Source: Nocardioides alkalitolerans
GTDB lineage: Bacteria; Actinomycetota; Actinomycetes; Propionibacteriales; Nocardioidaceae
Reading direction: 5' to 3'
NCBI GenBank assembly: GCA_038184435.1
Contig: CP116227.1
Span: 2,013,501-2,077,500, forward strand
Length of the DNA stretch: 64,000 bases
The translations under genes were made by a program, and so were the position numbers. A model generated the notes under the pieces. That model searched no databases and had not been told where the DNA came from. It worked only from the letters and a program-made list of their open reading frames with translations. Of the stretch, positions 17,275-25,221 are shown piece after piece (position 1 is the stretch's first letter; each line of letters opens with the position of its first letter).

Positions 17275-18025
17275 GCGACCGGTCGCGCTCCGCGTCGTAG
17301 AGGTACGACTCCCCCGCGCCCGTCGCCGTCGGCCCGGCGAGCGCACGCCCGACGAGGATGACGGCAGCCTGACGCAGGCCCGCCGCCTCGACCGCGTCGG
17401 CGATGTCGCCGAGCGTGCCGGTGAGCACCTGCTCCCCCGGCTGCGAGGCGCGGTAGACCACCGCGACGGGACAGTCCGCGCCGTACGACGCGCTCAGGTC
17501 CGCCGCCAGCGCGCGGGTGCGCGTCACCGCGAGGTGGAGGACGAGCGTGGCGCCGGTCGCCGCGAAGGCCTCCAGCCGCTCGCCGTCGGGCATGGCCGTC
17601 GACCGCGCCTGCGTGCGGGTCAGCACGACGGACTGGGCGACGAGGGGCACCGTCAGCTCGCGCCCGACGCGGGCGGCGGCGGCGGCGTACGCCGGGACCC
17701 CGGGCGTCACGTCCCACGCCACGCCCGCCGCGTCGAGCCGTCGGGTCTGCTCGAAGAGCGCCGAGTAGAGCGACGGGTCGCCGGAGGTCAGGCGCACGAC
17801 GTCCGCGCCGTCGCGGTCGGCCTCCACGAGCGCGGTGGTGATGGCGTCGAGGTCGAGGTCCTGGGTGTCGACGAGGCGCGCGCCCGCGCGGCAGTGGCCG
17901 AGCACGGCGGCGTCGAGGTAGGTGCCCGGGTAGAGCACGACGTCCGCCGCCTCCAGCATCCGCGCGGCGCGGAGCGTGAGGAGGTCGGCCGCGCCGGGCC
18001 CGGCGCCGACGAAGTGGACGGTCAC
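17249..18025 (-). CDS. cobM: Precorrin-4 C11-methyltransferase CobM
   Basis: 258 residues, tetrapyrrole methylase fold (VHFVGAGPGAADLLTLRAAR; LTSGDPSLYSALFEQ; TPGVPAYAAAAA). It adds the C-11 methyl group that CobH later migrates. GTG 18025 overlaps the cobL stop, so the pair is translationally coupled. The 3' end overlaps the convergent reductase by 26 bases. Confidence 0.95.
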   Translation of the reverse strand: MTVHFVGAGPGAADLLTLRAARMLEAADVVLYPGTYLDAAVLGHCRAGARLVDTQDLDLDAITTALVEADRDGADVVRLTSGDPSLYSALFEQTRRLDAAGVAWDVTPGVPAYAAAAARVGRELTVPLVAQSVVLTRTQARSTAMPDGERLEAFAATGATLVLHLAVTRTRALAADLSASYGADCPVAVVYRASQPGEQVLTGTLGDIADAVEAAGLRQAAVILVGRALAGPTATGAGESYLYDAERDRSLKRTGPGA

Positions 18026-19263
18026 GAGGACTCCTCCCGGGTCGTGGTCCAGGCCCACTGGGTCACGGCGCGGGCGGGGGTGAAGCCGCGGAACGAGCCG
18101 ATGGGGGTGGCGGTCTCGACGCTGGTGCGGGTCAGCTCGCCCCCGAGCGCGCCGTACCACCGGGCGAGGAGCGCCTCGGTCTCCACCGTCACGCCGTGGA
18201 CGACGAGCCTCCCGCCCGGTCGCAGGGCCGCCACGCACGCCTCCAGCACGCCGGGACGGGTGGCACCGCCGCCGACGAAGACCGCATCGGGTGCCGGCAG
18301 GTCGACGAGGGCGTCGGGGGCACGGCCGGTGACGACGCGGAGGTCGGGCACGCCGAGGCGGCCCGCGTTGCGCCGCACCCGGGCGGCGCGGGTGGGGTCC
18401 GACTCGACGGCGACCGTGCGACAGGTGGGGTGGGCCCGCATCCACTCGATGCCCACGCTGCCGGCGCCGGCACCGACGTCCCAGAGCAGGCCCCCCGGCG
18501 CGGGGGCCAGGCGAGCGAGCGCCGCGGCTCGCAGGTCGCGCTTGGTGAGCTGGCCGTCGTTCTCGAACGCCTCGTCGGGCAGGCCGGGCGCCCAGCTCAC
18601 GACGGCTCCCTCGCCGTCGGCCCGGGCCTCGACGGCGACCACGGTGAGGGCCGGGAACGCCGGCGGATCGTCGGCCCACGCCGCGGCCGTGGCCTCGAGC
18701 CGCGACTCGTCGTCGGCCCCGAGGTCACCGAGCACCGTCATCCGCGACGGGCCCCAGCCGCTCATCGTCAGCAGGGCGGCGAGGTCCGCGGGCGTGCCCG
18801 CGTCCGACGACAGCACCACGACACGACGGCCGGGGGCCAGCTCCCGCAGCACACGGCGTACGTCGCGGGCGACGGCGCTCACGACGACGGTGCTCTCGGT
18901 GGCCCAGCCGAGCCGGGCGTGCGCGAGGGCGACGGAGGACACGGCGGGCTCGATCCGCACCGCGTCGGCGCCGAGGTGGTCGACCAGCGTCGTACCGATC
19001 CCGGAGACGAGCGGGTCGCCGGAGGCGAGCGCGACGACACGCCGACCGGCGTGCTCGTCGAGGAGCCCGGGCAGCCCGGCGCGCAGGGGCCGTGGCCACG
19101 CCGCGCGCACCTGGCCGGCGACCGGCGGCACGAGCGCGAGGTGTCGCTCCCCGCCCAGCAGGACCTCGGCGGACGCGACGAGCGAGCGCAGCCGCTCGGG
19201 CACGCCGGGCCAGCCGTCGGCACCGACCCCGACGACGGTGACGACGGGACGGGAGTGGTTCAC
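18022..19263 (-). CDS. cobL: Precorrin-6Y C5,15-methyltransferase (decarboxylating) CobL
   Basis: 413 residues, the full two-domain CobL. Residues 1-200 are CbiE-like (VVGVGADGWPGV; ALASGDPLVSGIG). Residues 225-413 are CbiT-like with the SAM motif LLWDVGAGAGSVGIEW. It methylates C-5 and C-15 and decarboxylates the C-12 acetate. The GTG start has TAGCCT 8 bases upstream, so the mRNA is probably leaderless and without a riboswitch, unlike the other cob operons to its left. Confidence 0.95.
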   Translation of the reverse strand: MNHSRPVVTVVGVGADGWPGVPERLRSLVASAEVLLGGERHLALVPPVAGQVRAAWPRPLRAGLPGLLDEHAGRRVVALASGDPLVSGIGTTLVDHLGADAVRIEPAVSSVALAHARLGWATESTVVVSAVARDVRRVLRELAPGRRVVVLSSDAGTPADLAALLTMSGWGPSRMTVLGDLGADDESRLEATAAAWADDPPAFPALTVVAVEARADGEGAVVSWAPGLPDEAFENDGQLTKRDLRAAALARLAPAPGGLLWDVGAGAGSVGIEWMRAHPTCRTVAVESDPTRAARVRRNAGRLGVPDLRVVTGRAPDALVDLPAPDAVFVGGGATRPGVLEACVAALRPGGRLVVHGVTVETEALLARWYGALGGELTRTSVETATPIGSFRGFTPARAVTQWAWTTTREESS

Positions 19264-19271
19264 GGTGCTGA

Positions 19272-19277
19272 AGGCTA
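19272..19277 (-). promoter_or_regulatory. -10 box of leaderless cobL-cobM operon
   Basis: Minus-strand TAGCCT, 8 bases from the cobL GTG. There is no room for a riboswitch leader. Confidence 0.5.
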
Positions 19278-19291
19278 GGCCAACGACGGGC

Positions 19292-19297
19292 TAGGGT
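19292..19297 (+). promoter_or_regulatory. -10 box of the seven-gene lipid/glycosyl cluster
   Basis: TAGGGT, about 40 bases before the first gene, whose GTG has a CGGAGG ribosome binding site. It is the only promoter seen for the whole cluster. Confidence 0.5.
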
Positions 19298-19336
19298 CGC
19301 GAGCACCACCGTCCCCGACGACGCAACGGAGGCCTC

Positions 19337-20338
19337 GTGCCTGCTCTCGGACCACGCTCGCTCCGCATCCTGGGGACGGGCGCCGCCCTGCCGGCCGACG
19401 CGGTGACCAGTGCCGAGCTCGACGACCGTCTCGGCCTCGCGCCGGGAACGGTGGAGTCGACGACGGGCGTGCGGGTGAGGTACGTCGAGAAGGGCTCGGC
19501 CGCCGCCCTCGGCGCGCGGGCGGCCCGGCAGGCGCTGGCCGCCGCGGAGCTGACGCTCGACGACATCGACCTCGTGGTGGCAGCCAGCGGCACGCCCGAC
19601 CAGCCGCTGCCGTACAACGCGGCGCTGCTGCACGAGGAGCTCGCTCCCCCGCGGCCCCTGCCCTCGTTCGACATCGGCGCCAGCTGCCTCAGCTTCCTCA
19701 CCGCCGTCGACCTCGTCGCGACGCTCGTCGACGCCGGGCGCTACGAGCGGGTGCTCGTCGTCTCCAGCGACCTCGCCTCCGCCGGGCTCGACTTCGCCGA
19801 CCTGGGCGCGTCGGGCATCTTCGGCGACGGTGCCGCGGCAGCCGTGCTCGGCCCGGCCGGCGCCACCGGCTCGGCCGTGCTGGCCGCCGGGTTCGAGACC
19901 CACAGCTCCGGCGCGCACGCCTGCGAGATCAAGGGCGGCGGCTCGCGCTTCGCCCCCGACCGGGTGGCGGGCGAGGGCGACTACGCCGACTGGTGCCGCT
20001 TCCGCATGGACGGCGGCGCGGCGCTGCGCCTCGCCGTACGGCACCTGCCGCCGCTCGTCGCGCGCCTCACGGCCGAGGCGGGCGTGGCCGTCGCGGACAC
20101 CGTCGTCGTGCCCCACCAGGCCAGCCACCTCGGGCTCGCGTGGCTGCGCCAGGCCCTCGCGCTGGGCGAGGACCAGCTCGTCGACGTCTACGCCGAGCAC
20201 GGCAACCAGGTCGGGGCCTCCCTGCCGTTCGCCCTGCACACCGCGGTCGCGACGGGGCGGCTTCAGCGCGGCGACCACGCGCTGCTGCTGGGCACGGGCG
20301 CCGGGATCAGCATGGGCGGCGTGCTGCTGTGCTACTGA
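19337..20338 (+). CDS. 3-oxoacyl-ACP synthase III-like (FabH/OleA-like) enzyme
   Basis: 333 residues of the thiolase superfamily, with the full condensing triad: Cys117 (FDIGASCLSF), His260 (VPHQASHLG) and Asn290 (HGNQVGASLP). Such enzymes join an acyl-CoA to malonyl-ACP or a second acyl group. The next gene starts 10 bases before its stop codon ends, and the six following genes are equally tight. A housekeeping FabH is less likely, because no fabD, acpP or fabF is adjacent. It is probably the chain-forming step of the cluster (inference). Confidence 0.82.
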   Translation: MPALGPRSLRILGTGAALPADAVTSAELDDRLGLAPGTVESTTGVRVRYVEKGSAAALGARAARQALAAAELTLDDIDLVVAASGTPDQPLPYNAALLHEELAPPRPLPSFDIGASCLSFLTAVDLVATLVDAGRYERVLVVSSDLASAGLDFADLGASGIFGDGAAAAVLGPAGATGSAVLAAGFETHSSGAHACEIKGGGSRFAPDRVAGEGDYADWCRFRMDGGAALRLAVRHLPPLVARLTAEAGVAVADTVVVPHQASHLGLAWLRQALALGEDQLVDVYAEHGNQVGASLPFALHTAVATGRLQRGDHALLLGTGAGISMGGVLLCY

Positions 20339-21222
20339 CGGACCTGCTCGCCGGCCAGCCGCGGGTCGAGCTGCACCTCCTGCGCGTCGGGCACTGCCGC
20401 CAGCTCGACGCGCTCGCGCACCGCGACGGGCGCCGGCGGATGATCGAGTTCCCGTCCTACGCGGCCCTCATCCGTCACGTGGACTGCCCGGAGCTGGGGT
20501 GGACCCTCGTCGACACCGGCTACGCATCGCACTTCCGCACTGCGACGGCGCGGCTCCCCGAGAAGCTGTACGGCGCGCTCCTGCCCGTCACGCTGCCGCC
20601 CGAGGAGGAGCTCCCCGGCCAGCTCGCCGCCCGCGGGATCGACCCCGGCGACGTCCGCCGGGTCGTCGTGACCCACTTCCACGGCGACCACGTGGCCGGC
20701 CTCCGCGACTATCCCGCCGCGCGCATCCACTGCGGGGCGGCCGGCTTCCGGCAGGTGCGGTCCCTCTCGCGACTGGCGGCGACCCGGCACGGCCTGCTGC
20801 CCGGGCTCCTGCCCGACGACGCCGACTCCCGCGTCGCGACGGTCGAGTCGGCGACGCCGCTGCTGCTCGAGGGCGCCGCGACCCTGCGCGGCTGGGACCT
20901 CCTCGGCGACCGCAGCCTCGTCGCGGTCGACCTGCCCGGCCACATGCCGGGGCACGTCGGGGTGCTCCTGACGGCGCAGGACGGCTCCCCGGTGCTGCTG
21001 GCGGGCGACGCCGCGTGGTCCACCCGCGCCGTGGTCGAGGACGTGCCGCCGTCGCGGCTCGCGGGCGTCGCGTTCGACGACTGGACCGCCGCGCTCGGCA
21101 CGCTCGGCGACCTGCACCGGCTGCACCGCGCCCACGCCGACGCCGGGCTGCTGGTGCTCCCGGCGCACTGCGCGGACGGGTACGCCGCGTGGCAGGCCCG
21201 CGCCGACGGGAGCGCCGGCTAG
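20329..21222 (+). CDS. Metallo-beta-lactamase-fold hydrolase
   Basis: 297 residues if started at GTG 20329, inside the end of the preceding gene. THFHGDHVAGL is the HxHxDH zinc site, GHMPGHVGV supplies the third-shell His, and LLAGDAAW carries the bridging Asp. It hydrolyses an ester, thioester or lactone of unknown identity. It probably processes an acyl intermediate in the pathway. The long N-terminal part (RVELHLLRVGHCRQLDA) has no obvious signal peptide, so it is likely cytoplasmic. Confidence 0.82.
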   Translation: MLLTDLLAGQPRVELHLLRVGHCRQLDALAHRDGRRRMIEFPSYAALIRHVDCPELGWTLVDTGYASHFRTATARLPEKLYGALLPVTLPPEEELPGQLAARGIDPGDVRRVVVTHFHGDHVAGLRDYPAARIHCGAAGFRQVRSLSRLAATRHGLLPGLLPDDADSRVATVESATPLLLEGAATLRGWDLLGDRSLVAVDLPGHMPGHVGVLLTAQDGSPVLLAGDAAWSTRAVVEDVPPSRLAGVAFDDWTAALGTLGDLHRLHRAHADAGLLVLPAHCADGYAAWQARADGSAG

Positions 21223-22518
21223 GTGGGGGCGTCGCCGACGACCCTCGCCGCCCTGGCGCGCGAGCGCTGGTGGCTGCCCCGCCACCACGACGCGGCCCGG
21301 GCGCGCGGCCTGGAGACCTTCCTGCGACGCGACCTGCCCCGGGCGGCGTTCTACCGGGACCGGGCGGGTCGGCCGCTCGCCGACCTGCCCGTGGTCACCA
21401 AGGCCGACGTGCTCGCCGACTTCGCGGCGTTCAACCGGTACGGGATCACCCTGGACGAGGCCCTCTCCGTGGCCGAGGCCGCCGAGCGCTCGCGCGACTT
21501 CGCCCCGACCCTGCCGCACGACGTCACCGTGGGGCTGTCCTCGGGGACCTCCGGCACGCGCGGGGTCTTCCTCGTCTCCCCGGCCGAGCGGAAGCTGTGG
21601 GCGGGCATCCTCATGGGGCAGGTCCTCGCGCCGGCCTCCCTGCGCGCGATCGCGCGGCGCCCGCTGCGGGTGGCGCTGTTCCTGCGGGCGGACTCGAACC
21701 TCTACCAGACCCTCGCCAGCCGCAGGGTCCACTTCTCCTGGCACGACCTGCGCGCGCCACTGGAGGAGCACCTGCCGCGCCTCGTCGGCGTCGACGTGCT
21801 CGTCGCGCCGGCCAGCGTGCTGCGGGCGATCGCCGAGCGGACGGGCCCGACCGAGGGCGTCGCGCCCCTGCAGGTCGTCTCCGTCGCCGAGACGCTCGAC
21901 CCGCAGGACGAGGCCGTCGTGCGCGCGACCTTCGGACGGCCGGTCGAGCAGATCTACCAGGCGACGGAGGGCCTGCTGGCCACGAGCTGCGGTGCCGGCC
22001 GGCTCCACCTCAACGAGGGACACGTGCACGTCGAGCCGGAGTGGCTCGACCACCGGCTGTTCCACCCGGTCGTCACCGACTTCACGCGCACGACGCAGCT
22101 CGTGGTGCGTCACCGCCTCGACGACGTGCTCGTGGCCGCACCCGGGCCCTGCTCGTGCGGCCGCCCGGGACGCACGATCAGCGAGGTGCTCGGCCGGGCT
22201 GACGACGTGCTCTCGCTCCGCGCGGCCGACGGGTCCGACGGGGCCGGGCGCAGCGACGTACCGGTGCATCCGGACGTGCTGCGGCACGCGCTCGCCCTGG
22301 CGGGCGACCTCGGCGACCACCGGGTGGAGCAGCACGGACGGCAGTGGCGGGTGGCGCTCGGGCGGCCGGAGCGGCTGCCGGCGGTGGCGGCCGAGGTCGG
22401 ACGGCTCGCGGAGCGGCTCGGTGCTCGGCCACCGGAGGTCGTGGCGATGCCGTGGCCGACCGAGGACCCGACGGCGAAGCGGCGACGGATCAGGCGTGTG
22501 AGCGAGGGGGACGGATGA
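21223..22518 (+). CDS. Adenylate-forming enzyme, PaaK / F390-synthetase-like
   Basis: 431 residues. VGLSSGTSGTRGVFLVSP (about 105-122) is the nucleotide-binding P-loop of the adenylating superfamily. YQATEGLLATSCGAGRLHLN and CSCGRPGRTISEVLGRADDV are hallmarks of the PaaK/F390-synthetase branch. It should activate a carboxylate as acyl-AMP for transfer. GTG 21223 follows the previous stop with no gap. The substrate is not deducible; an acyl product of the neighbouring synthase is a reasonable guess. Confidence 0.8.
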   Translation: MGASPTTLAALARERWWLPRHHDAARARGLETFLRRDLPRAAFYRDRAGRPLADLPVVTKADVLADFAAFNRYGITLDEALSVAEAAERSRDFAPTLPHDVTVGLSSGTSGTRGVFLVSPAERKLWAGILMGQVLAPASLRAIARRPLRVALFLRADSNLYQTLASRRVHFSWHDLRAPLEEHLPRLVGVDVLVAPASVLRAIAERTGPTEGVAPLQVVSVAETLDPQDEAVVRATFGRPVEQIYQATEGLLATSCGAGRLHLNEGHVHVEPEWLDHRLFHPVVTDFTRTTQLVVRHRLDDVLVAAPGPCSCGRPGRTISEVLGRADDVLSLRAADGSDGAGRSDVPVHPDVLRHALALAGDLGDHRVEQHGRQWRVALGRPERLPAVAAEVGRLAERLGARPPEVVAMPWPTEDPTAKRRRIRRVSEGDG

Positions 22519-23495
22519 GGATCGTGGTGACCGGGGCCTCGGGCTTCGTCGGCCGACGGCTGGTGGAGCTCGCTCGCGCGGCGGGGCACGACGTGGTCGG
22601 GATCGGCCGACGCCGGCTCGACGCGGAGGGCTACCTGAGCGTCGACCTCGGACGCGCCCACGGCGAGGAGCCTCCGCCCCTGCCGTGGCGGCCGGAGGCC
22701 GTGGTGCACTGCGCGGCGCGGGCCACGCCGTACGCCCGCCGTCGGGAGTTCGAGGCCGACAACATCACCGCGACCCGCACGGTCGTCGACTGGTGCGCCC
22801 GCTCCTGGGGGCGTCCTCGGCTCGTGCACGTGTCGTCGAGCTCGGTGCTCTACCACGACGGCGACCAGCTGGACCTCACCGAGGAGTCCCCGGTCGGTCC
22901 GCCCTTCGCGAACGACTACGCGCGCACGAAGGCGGCGTCGGAGGAGGTCGTGGCGGAGTACGAGGGGTCGTGGGTGGTTGCCCGCCCCCGCGCGGTCTTC
23001 GGGCCGGGCGACACGGTGCTGTTCCCCCGCATCCTCGCGGCGGCGAAGGCCGGGCGGCTGCCGCTGCTGACCGGCCGCGCGACCCCCGCGGTCGGTGACG
23101 TGATCTACGTCGACAACCTCGCCGACTACCTCCTCCTGCTCGCCGAGCGCGACGACCTGGGGGGCGTCTACCACCTGACGAACGCGGAGCCGGTCGAGAT
23201 ACAGGCGGTGCTCACCGAGGTCGTCGAGCGGCTCGGGCTCGAGCCGCCGACGCGCCGCGTCAGCATCCGGTCCGCGATGCGCGCCGCCCGCGTGCTCGAG
23301 GCGCTCTGGAGGGTGGCGCGGCTTCCCGGCGAGCCCCCGATCACGCCGTACGGCGTCGGGGTGCTCACCTGGTCGAAGACGTTCGTGCCCGACAGGATGC
23401 TGCGTGACCTCGGCCCGCCGACGGTGTCGGTGGCCGAGGGCATCGAGGAGTTCGTCGCGTGGCAGCGCGCGGAGTGGGAACGGGAGGGCGCGTGA
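22515..23495 (+). CDS. NAD-dependent epimerase/dehydratase (extended SDR)
   Basis: 326 residues. The Rossmann motif TGASGFVGR at the N-terminus, SSSSVLY and the catalytic YARTK (Tyr-x3-Lys) define an extended short-chain dehydrogenase. Members act on nucleotide sugars or, like OleD, reduce a beta-ketoacyl chain. ATG 22515 overlaps the previous stop (ATGA). In this operon it could make a sugar donor for the two glycosyltransferases or reduce the condensed acyl product; sequence alone does not decide. Confidence 0.85.
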   Translation: MRIVVTGASGFVGRRLVELARAAGHDVVGIGRRRLDAEGYLSVDLGRAHGEEPPPLPWRPEAVVHCAARATPYARRREFEADNITATRTVVDWCARSWGRPRLVHVSSSSVLYHDGDQLDLTEESPVGPPFANDYARTKAASEEVVAEYEGSWVVARPRAVFGPGDTVLFPRILAAAKAGRLPLLTGRATPAVGDVIYVDNLADYLLLLAERDDLGGVYHLTNAEPVEIQAVLTEVVERLGLEPPTRRVSIRSAMRAARVLEALWRVARLPGEPPITPYGVGVLTWSKTFVPDRMLRDLGPPTVSVAEGIEEFVAWQRAEWEREGA

Positions 23496-24640
23496 GGGTC
23501 GGGACGGCGGCGGCCGTCGGCTACGTCGCGCTCCAGGGCGGCAAGGCCGCGTGGGCCCTGCGGACGGCGCGCGTCGTGCCGGGACCGCGGGCGCCGCGGC
23601 CCGAGGAGACGGCCCGGGTCGTGGTGGCGCAGCCGATCCTGTCGGGCGACCCCGGGCTCGAGGACGCACTGCGGGACAACCTCCTGGCGCTCGAGGGCGT
23701 GCGGTTCGTCTGGCTCGTCGACGAGGACGACCCGGAGGGACGGGCCGTGGCGGAGCGGCTGGCGGCGCAGGCGGCGGCCTCGGTGCGTCCCGGCACCGCG
23801 CGCGTCGACGTAGTGACGTGCCCGGTCACGCCCGAGGGCACCAACCCCAAGCTCGCCAAGCTGCAGGTCGCGCTCGACGGGTGCGCCGACGACGAGGTGC
23901 TGCTCGCCCTCGACGACGACACCCGGCTGCCGGCCACCAGCCTCGGGGCGCTCCTCGACGGGCTCGAGCGGGCGACGATCGCGACGGGGCTGCCGGGCTA
24001 CCTGCGCGGGGCGACGCCGTGGGCGGCCCTCGTCGACCAGTTCGTCGACGCCAACGCCGCGACGACCTACCTGACGCTGGCGCCGGTCACGATCAACGGG
24101 ATGACGTGGGCGATGCGCGCCGGCGACCTGCGGGCGCTCGGCGGGTTCGCGCCCATCGCCCACGCGCTCACCGACGACCTCGCCCTGGCCCGGCTCGTGC
24201 TGGGCAGCGGCGGCTCGATCTGCCAGACGGCCGCGCCGCAGTGGATCACGACGACGGTCGACGGCCCGCGGCACTACGTGGCACTGATGCACCGCTGGAT
24301 GCTGTTCGCCACGCTCCTGCTGCGCCGCCAGCCACCGTCGACGGCCGCGGCGATCACGGTGCTCCACGGGCTGCACCCGACGCTGCTGGCGATCGTGCTC
24401 GGTGACGCGGTGCGGCGTCGTCGGCCGCTCGCGGCGCTGGCGGTGCTCGCGGGGCGGGGGTTCCTGCTGCGCCGCCTCCAGCGGAGGATCCACGGACGGG
24501 TGCTCCACCGGCCCGTCGCGTCCGTCGTCGCCGAGCTCGTGCAGCCGCTCCACCTCGTGCACGGTGCGGTGCGGCCCACGATCCGGTGGCGCACGCGCAC
24601 CTACCGGGTGCGCGCCGACGACGACTTCCGCGACGCATGA
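23492..24640 (+). CDS. GT2/GT21-like glycosyltransferase
   Basis: 382 residues. An N-terminal hydrophobic helix (VGTAAAVGYVALQGGKAAW) is followed by a GT-A domain with LALDDDTRLP, the expected metal and donor site, and TDDLALARLV. HRWM near residue 270 resembles the R-W acceptor motif of ceramide-glucosyltransferase-type enzymes, and the C-terminus is hydrophobic. It is probably membrane-bound and glycosylates a lipid. GTG 23492 is coupled to the upstream stop. Confidence 0.72.
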   Translation: MRVGTAAAVGYVALQGGKAAWALRTARVVPGPRAPRPEETARVVVAQPILSGDPGLEDALRDNLLALEGVRFVWLVDEDDPEGRAVAERLAAQAAASVRPGTARVDVVTCPVTPEGTNPKLAKLQVALDGCADDEVLLALDDDTRLPATSLGALLDGLERATIATGLPGYLRGATPWAALVDQFVDANAATTYLTLAPVTINGMTWAMRAGDLRALGGFAPIAHALTDDLALARLVLGSGGSICQTAAPQWITTTVDGPRHYVALMHRWMLFATLLLRRQPPSTAAAITVLHGLHPTLLAIVLGDAVRRRRPLAALAVLAGRGFLLRRLQRRIHGRVLHRPVASVVAELVQPLHLVHGAVRPTIRWRTRTYRVRADDDFRDA

Positions 24641-25221
24641 CCTCGCCGTCCGCCTCGTCCGCGCTGCAGGTCCTGTTCTGCACGGGGCAGAGCGACCCGC
24701 GCAGCTGCGCGCTGTCGCCCGAGCAGCAGGCGTTCCTCGACGCGCTCGACCTGCCGGACGGGGTGGGGGTGCCGTTGAACTTCCCGTACGACGCGGGACT
24801 GGCGCCGCACCGCGCCGTACCGCTGTGGCTGGCGAGCCTGCGCCACCTGGTGCTGGCGGTGCGGATCCGGCTGCCGGGGTGGGCGTCTGCTCATCGGGCT
24901 CAGGTGGAGGCGCAGCTGCGGCAGGCGGACCGGACGCTGGTGCTCGCGGGGAGCATCGGGCTGGACCTGCTGGGTCGGCTGGACCTCCCCCGCGAGGTGC
25001 GGGAGCGCCTCGTGGTGGTGGCCTACGGGGCCGTTGCCACGAAGCCGCCCGGCTGCCGGACCGTGCGCGTGGCGAGCCGCCACGACTGGCTGGCGCGCTG
25101 GTGGGCCGCCGACGTCGAGGTGGAGGCGGGGCACCTCGACTACCTCGCGGCGCCGGAGCTGCTCGCCGTCTGCCGCGAAGTGGTGGCGGAGCTGCTGCCG
25201 CGCTCCGGGGGTGCACGGTGA
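24637..25221 (+). CDS. Unrecognised protein of the glycosyl cluster
   Basis: 194 residues, no family recognised. It opens LQVLFCTGQSDPRSCALSPE, contains a proline-rich VPLNFPYDAG and the segment LVLAGSIGLDLLGRLDLP, and ends in a likely helical tail. There is no signal peptide. ATG 24637 overlaps the stop of the glycosyltransferase gene and its own stop overlaps the next start. Translational coupling on both sides argues that it is a working member of the pathway. Confidence 0.6.
   Translation: MTSPSASSALQVLFCTGQSDPRSCALSPEQQAFLDALDLPDGVGVPLNFPYDAGLAPHRAVPLWLASLRHLVLAVRIRLPGWASAHRAQVEAQLRQADRTLVLAGSIGLDLLGRLDLPREVRERLVVVAYGAVATKPPGCRTVRVASRHDWLARWWAADVEVEAGHLDYLAAPELLAVCREVVAELLPRSGGAR

Noticed and set aside
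19337..20338. Housekeeping fabH
   Set aside because: It lies in a seven-gene operon with glycosyltransferases and lacks adjacent fabD, acpP or fabF; a dedicated pathway enzyme is more likely.
20329..21222. Longer start for the metallo-beta-lactamase-fold gene inside the preceding gene
   Set aside because: The extension is an out-of-frame translation of the FabH-like gene; GTG 20329 gives the usual close overlap.
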